In this document: positions 61,467 through 64,000 of the stretch, piece after piece
Numbering within the stretch: the stretch's first letter is position 1
Layout: each line of letters begins with the position of its first letter
Program-made: the position numbers and the translations under genes
Assembly: GCA_024278975.1 (NCBI GenBank)
Contig: JAJRSD010000113.1
Span: forward strand, 1-64,000
DNA length: 64,000 bases
Source of the DNA: Bacteroidota bacterium
Lineage (GTDB): Bacteria > Bacteroidota > Bacteroidia > Bacteroidales > Prolixibacteraceae
Direction of reading: 5' to 3'
Notes under the pieces: model-generated
Told to the model about the DNA's origin: nothing
Databases searched by the model: none
What the model saw: only the letters and a program-made list of their open reading frames with translations

Positions 61467-62938
61467 GTTTTGTAATAATTATTTTGTTTGTCAGGTTTAA
61501 CTCGTTTTCTTTTTTTTTTATAAAAACATCCAATCCCGGTAATTGCCAAAAATGGGGCAACCATAAGGTTTGTTAACGACAGAAGCTGCCAGTGCCAGTA
61601 GTCGGCATACGAAACGCCAAGTGTTGCCACAATAAAAATCGATGTGGTTGTCCACGGAACAAGGCTTTCTATCATCGTTCCGTAATCTTCCAGCGAACGC
61701 GATAAAACTTTTCGTGGAATTTTAAGGTTATCGTATTTGGTAATAAATGCGTCGCCCACTACAAAACTTGTTGCGTATTGGTTCGAGGTCATTGCATTTG
61801 TAATTCCTGCCGATAATAATGATGAGATAATTACACTGCTTCTTTTTTTCGCAAACCTGAAAATACGGGTAACAATTATCGACATTGCATCTATTTTATC
61901 GATACTCCCAATGTACACAAATACCAGAATCGAAATTATTATTGGTTCGCTCAGTTCGTAGAGTCCGCCACGGTTAAAAAGGGTTTTAATATTGTCGGGT
62001 ACGGAACTCATCCAATATGCCATTTCAGTATTAAAACCTTTGTAAATTGTTTGCATCACATCGAAAAAACTGAACCTTTGAAAAATAAATGTAAGTAAAA
62101 CAGCCACTACTGTTGAGGTGAGGAGAACCGGAATAGTTGCCTTTTTTTTGATTGAACCGTATAAAACAATTGCCGGAGGAATAAGTAAAAACCACGAGAA
62201 ACTGAACATCGACGAAATTGAGTTGAGTGTGGATTCGACCTGTGTTGTAGTACCTTGTAAATGCTCGGGCGGATAGATAAAACCTAAAATAAAAAATGCC
62301 ACCACAGCAATAACAGCCGATGGGATTGTGGTGTACATCATTGAGCGGATATGGTCGTAAAGTTTTACTTCAACCGCCATCGCAGCAATGTTTGTAGTGT
62401 CGGAAAGTGGCGACATTTTATCGCCAAAATAGGCTCCGCCCACAATTGCTCCGGCGGTAATTCCGGTGTGTGCGTTTACTGTAATTGCAATGCCCATTAT
62501 TACTACGCCAATTGTGCCAATAGAACCCCACGAAGTACCTGTAAATGTTGAGAAAATAACAGGTACTAAAAAGGCCAGAACATATAAATAGTCGGTGTTA
62601 ATTATTTTTATTCCGTAGTAAACCAGCATCGGGATAGTACCCGAAACAATCCAGCTTCCGATAATTAGCCCGATTGCAAAAAGAATAAAAAGTGCGGGCA
62701 GTGCTTTGCTCAGTTTTGCAACAATACTTTTCTGAATTTCTTCCCATTGAAATTTCATAATACGCAACTGTGTAATCGCAAATATCGACCCTGCCAGGAA
62801 AATAATTTCGAGCGGTATTGGTTGCTGATGCAAGAATTCGGGACGTACCACAAGTCCGTAGATAATAAGAATAAAAAGAAATGAAACCGGAAGAAGGGCT
62901 TGAATAAAAGTTGCCTTTTGTTTTGTTTGCTTTGTCAT
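61463..62938 (-). CDS. nhaC: NhaC-family sodium/proton or amino-acid antiporter
   Basis: A 491-residue inner-membrane carrier with about 11-12 hydrophobic helices. Family segments are TGTSWGSIGTIGVVIMGIAI (about 134-153), GAIVGGAYFGDKMSPLSDTTNIAAM (about 163-187), SAGITNAMTSNQYATSFVVGDAF (about 376-398) and LEDYGTMIESLVPWTTTSIF. NhaC proteins exchange Na+ and H+, and some relatives exchange malate and lactate. Coupling to a PLP sulfur-amino-acid enzyme by a 4-base overlap hints at an amino-acid or keto-acid substrate; this is inference. Confidence 0.9.
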   Translation of the reverse strand: MTKQTKQKATFIQALLPVSFLFILIIYGLVVRPEFLHQQPIPLEIIFLAGSIFAITQLRIMKFQWEEIQKSIVAKLSKALPALFILFAIGLIIGSWIVSGTIPMLVYYGIKIINTDYLYVLAFLVPVIFSTFTGTSWGSIGTIGVVIMGIAITVNAHTGITAGAIVGGAYFGDKMSPLSDTTNIAAMAVEVKLYDHIRSMMYTTIPSAVIAVVAFFILGFIYPPEHLQGTTTQVESTLNSISSMFSFSWFLLIPPAIVLYGSIKKKATIPVLLTSTVVAVLLTFIFQRFSFFDVMQTIYKGFNTEMAYWMSSVPDNIKTLFNRGGLYELSEPIIISILVFVYIGSIDKIDAMSIIVTRIFRFAKKRSSVIISSLLSAGITNAMTSNQYATSFVVGDAFITKYDNLKIPRKVLSRSLEDYGTMIESLVPWTTTSIFIVATLGVSYADYWHWQLLSLTNLMVAPFLAITGIGCFYKKKRKRVKPDKQNNYYKT

Positions 62939-63007
62939 GCTTGAAATTTCACAATAATTGTATCGCTAAAATAGATTAATTATTAAGGTGTTCGATTTAA
63001 TTCGAAA

Positions 63008-63361
63008 TTAAACTTCATTTTTTACCAGCATAAATTTGTTATTTTCGAGTTCGGCATAACCCTGATTGTAACAAAAATAGTAAATACGTCCGGTTCGTGT
63101 TGTGTATGTGTGCGTGTAGTGATTAAAATTAAAGTCTTGCTTTTCAAGAGTTCTCTTGAAAGTTGTTGTTTTTTCGTCGGGATTTAGTTTTTCTAAAATG
63201 GAGTGATTTTTTTTCAGAATACGATTAATTTTACGCATATAATTTGTCGATGCACCAAATTTTTTATTGTTATATGCATTTCGGCATAGGTCGTTACAAA
63301 ATTTTTGGTCAGCTCTTCCGCGCAGAGGTTCACCACATTCGAGGCATTTTCGTTGTTCCAT
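63008..63361 (-). CDS. Zinc-ribbon small protein of unknown function
   Basis: A 117-residue cytoplasmic protein beginning with a four-cysteine zinc ribbon (CLECGEPLRGRADQKFCNDLC, Cys6, 9, 22, 26). A basic helical stretch (RKINRILKKNHSILEKLNPDEK) and an aromatic beta region (HYTHTYTTRTGRIYYFCYNQGY) follow. The ribbon resembles DUF2116-like proteins. The function is not known. It is a lone gene between nhaC and the C69 peptidase, in divergent orientation to the latter. Confidence 0.75.
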   Translation of the reverse strand: MEQRKCLECGEPLRGRADQKFCNDLCRNAYNNKKFGASTNYMRKINRILKKNHSILEKLNPDEKTTTFKRTLEKQDFNFNHYTHTYTTRTGRIYYFCYNQGYAELENNKFMLVKNEV

Positions 63362-63578
63362 TTTTCAGATGCTAATAATTTCTGACTAAATATAAGGTTT
63401 TCTGTTGAAGGTTTTATTGTTGACTGAAAATTTTTATTTCGACTAAAAAAAAACTGCTCTGTTGTTAATAATGTTTTTGTGACTTTTTTGTTATAAATAG
63501 GATTCTGAAATTTATTTATGTTAACTCTTTCAATAATAAAAAATGTAAATACTTTTACGAAAAATAATAATTCGAATT

Positions 63579-64000
63579 ATGAAAAAAATATATCCTTTTC
63601 TATTTCTGTTCCTCTATTTATCAGCATATTCTTTTGCCTGTACTAACTTAATAGTTACTAAAGGAGCCTCTAAAAATGGCTCGGCTTTTTTGGTATATCT
63701 TAACGATGGCGAATGGCATCCACATCTTGGTATTACATTGGCAGCAAATCATAATATCAACGATTCACTGGTATTTAAATCTCTGTCGGGGTTGAAATTT
63801 AAAATACATCAGGCGGCACACACTTATCGTAAAACCGGGATTTTAATGAATGAGTATCAGCTTGCTTTGGGTGAAACTACTTTTGAGGGACGCAAAGAAC
63901 TTTGGGATAAAAATTTGCCGATTAAATACTGGGATTTGATGGGACTGACATTGCAGCGAGCTAAAACTGCACGCGAAGCTATAAAAGTTATGACATCGTT
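63579..64000 (+). CDS. C69-like peptidase, N-terminal part only
   Basis: The gene runs off the right edge after 140 codons. A signal peptide ends SAYSFA, placing the nucleophile Cys21 directly at the mature N-terminus (ACTNLIVTKGASKNGSAFLVY), as expected for an Ntn hydrolase. LALGETTFEGRKELWD and KYWDLMGLTLQRAKTAREAI agree with the C69 dipeptidase family seen in full at 20942-22579. It could be a second exported dipeptidase. Confidence 0.8.
   Translation, partial: MKKIYPFLFLFLYLSAYSFACTNLIVTKGASKNGSAFLVYLNDGEWHPHLGITLAANHNINDSLVFKSLSGLKFKIHQAAHTYRKTGILMNEYQLALGETTFEGRKELWDKNLPIKYWDLMGLTLQRAKTAREAIKVMTS

Noticed and set aside
1-64000. tRNA or rRNA genes
   Set aside because: No cloverleaf or rRNA-like sequence was noticed; a covariance search would settle it.

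Overview
The window looks like part of a Bacteroidota chromosome, probably a marine or sediment relative of the Marinilabiliales/Prolixibacteraceae (family-level placement is inference). The evidence is AT-rich DNA, signal peptides ending in FAQ or SAQ, a perfect Bacteroidetes promoter (TTTG-N19-TAtaTTTG) at 57281-57311, a DUF5916 protein, several glycan-active secreted enzymes, a Bacteroidetes-style CcsBA fusion and many dispersed intergenic hairpin repeats. No rRNA, tRNA, CRISPR array or complete insertion sequence was seen.

Layout. (1) 1-22.6 kb is mostly single genes: a truncated metallophosphoesterase, a GH29 fucosidase, sucA-sucB, a TolC-like protein, a Gfo/Idh oxidoreductase, a DsrE-like protein, a Cys-cluster protein, a GH3 enzyme with a PA14 insert, a DUF5916 protein, a VPS10/BNR protein, a VF530 protein, an ArgE-like deacetylase and a C69 dipeptidase. 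(2) 22.8-47.4 kb is one long minus-strand block of respiratory genes. It holds nine multiheme cytochromes c with 82 haem-binding motifs by my count: 7, 4, 15, 9, 4, 12, 19, 7 and 5. With them are a CcsBA haem lyase, a cytochrome b, a 19-haem/cytochrome b fusion, an outer-membrane beta-barrel, two NHL beta-propellers, an OB-fold protein, and a two-component system whose sensor carries its own CxxCH motif and whose regulator is a sigma-54 activator. An FNR-like regulator with an N-terminal Cys cluster lies at the upstream end, and two FNR-type palindromes lie inside the block. (3) 48.2-57.2 kb is a rearranged histidine/arginine cluster: hisG, hisD, hisC, a hairpin-repeat array containing a GIY-YIG nuclease gene, a frameshifted hisB, purU, a TlpA-like gene, hisH and argB. 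It is preceded by a His-rich leader peptide and an attenuator. (4) 57.3-64 kb holds a GH105-type hydrolase with a LacI-type operator, a small secreted protein, a LytTR regulator, an nhaC plus PLP-enzyme pair, a zinc-ribbon protein and a truncated second C69 peptidase.

How the parts work together. The most interesting unit is the cytochrome block. Inferred model: quinol electrons enter through the 19-haem/cytochrome b fusion, the separate cytochrome b and the NapC-like heptahaem protein. Periplasmic cytochromes pass them on to an outer-membrane barrel and lipoprotein cytochrome for delivery outside the cell. CcsBA would mature the cytochromes. The haem-containing kinase would report periplasmic redox state to a sigma-54 activator, which may drive the cytochrome gene at 34310-34933 from a candidate -24/-12 promoter with tandem upstream sites. 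No recognisable terminal reductase is in the window, so the final acceptor is unknown.
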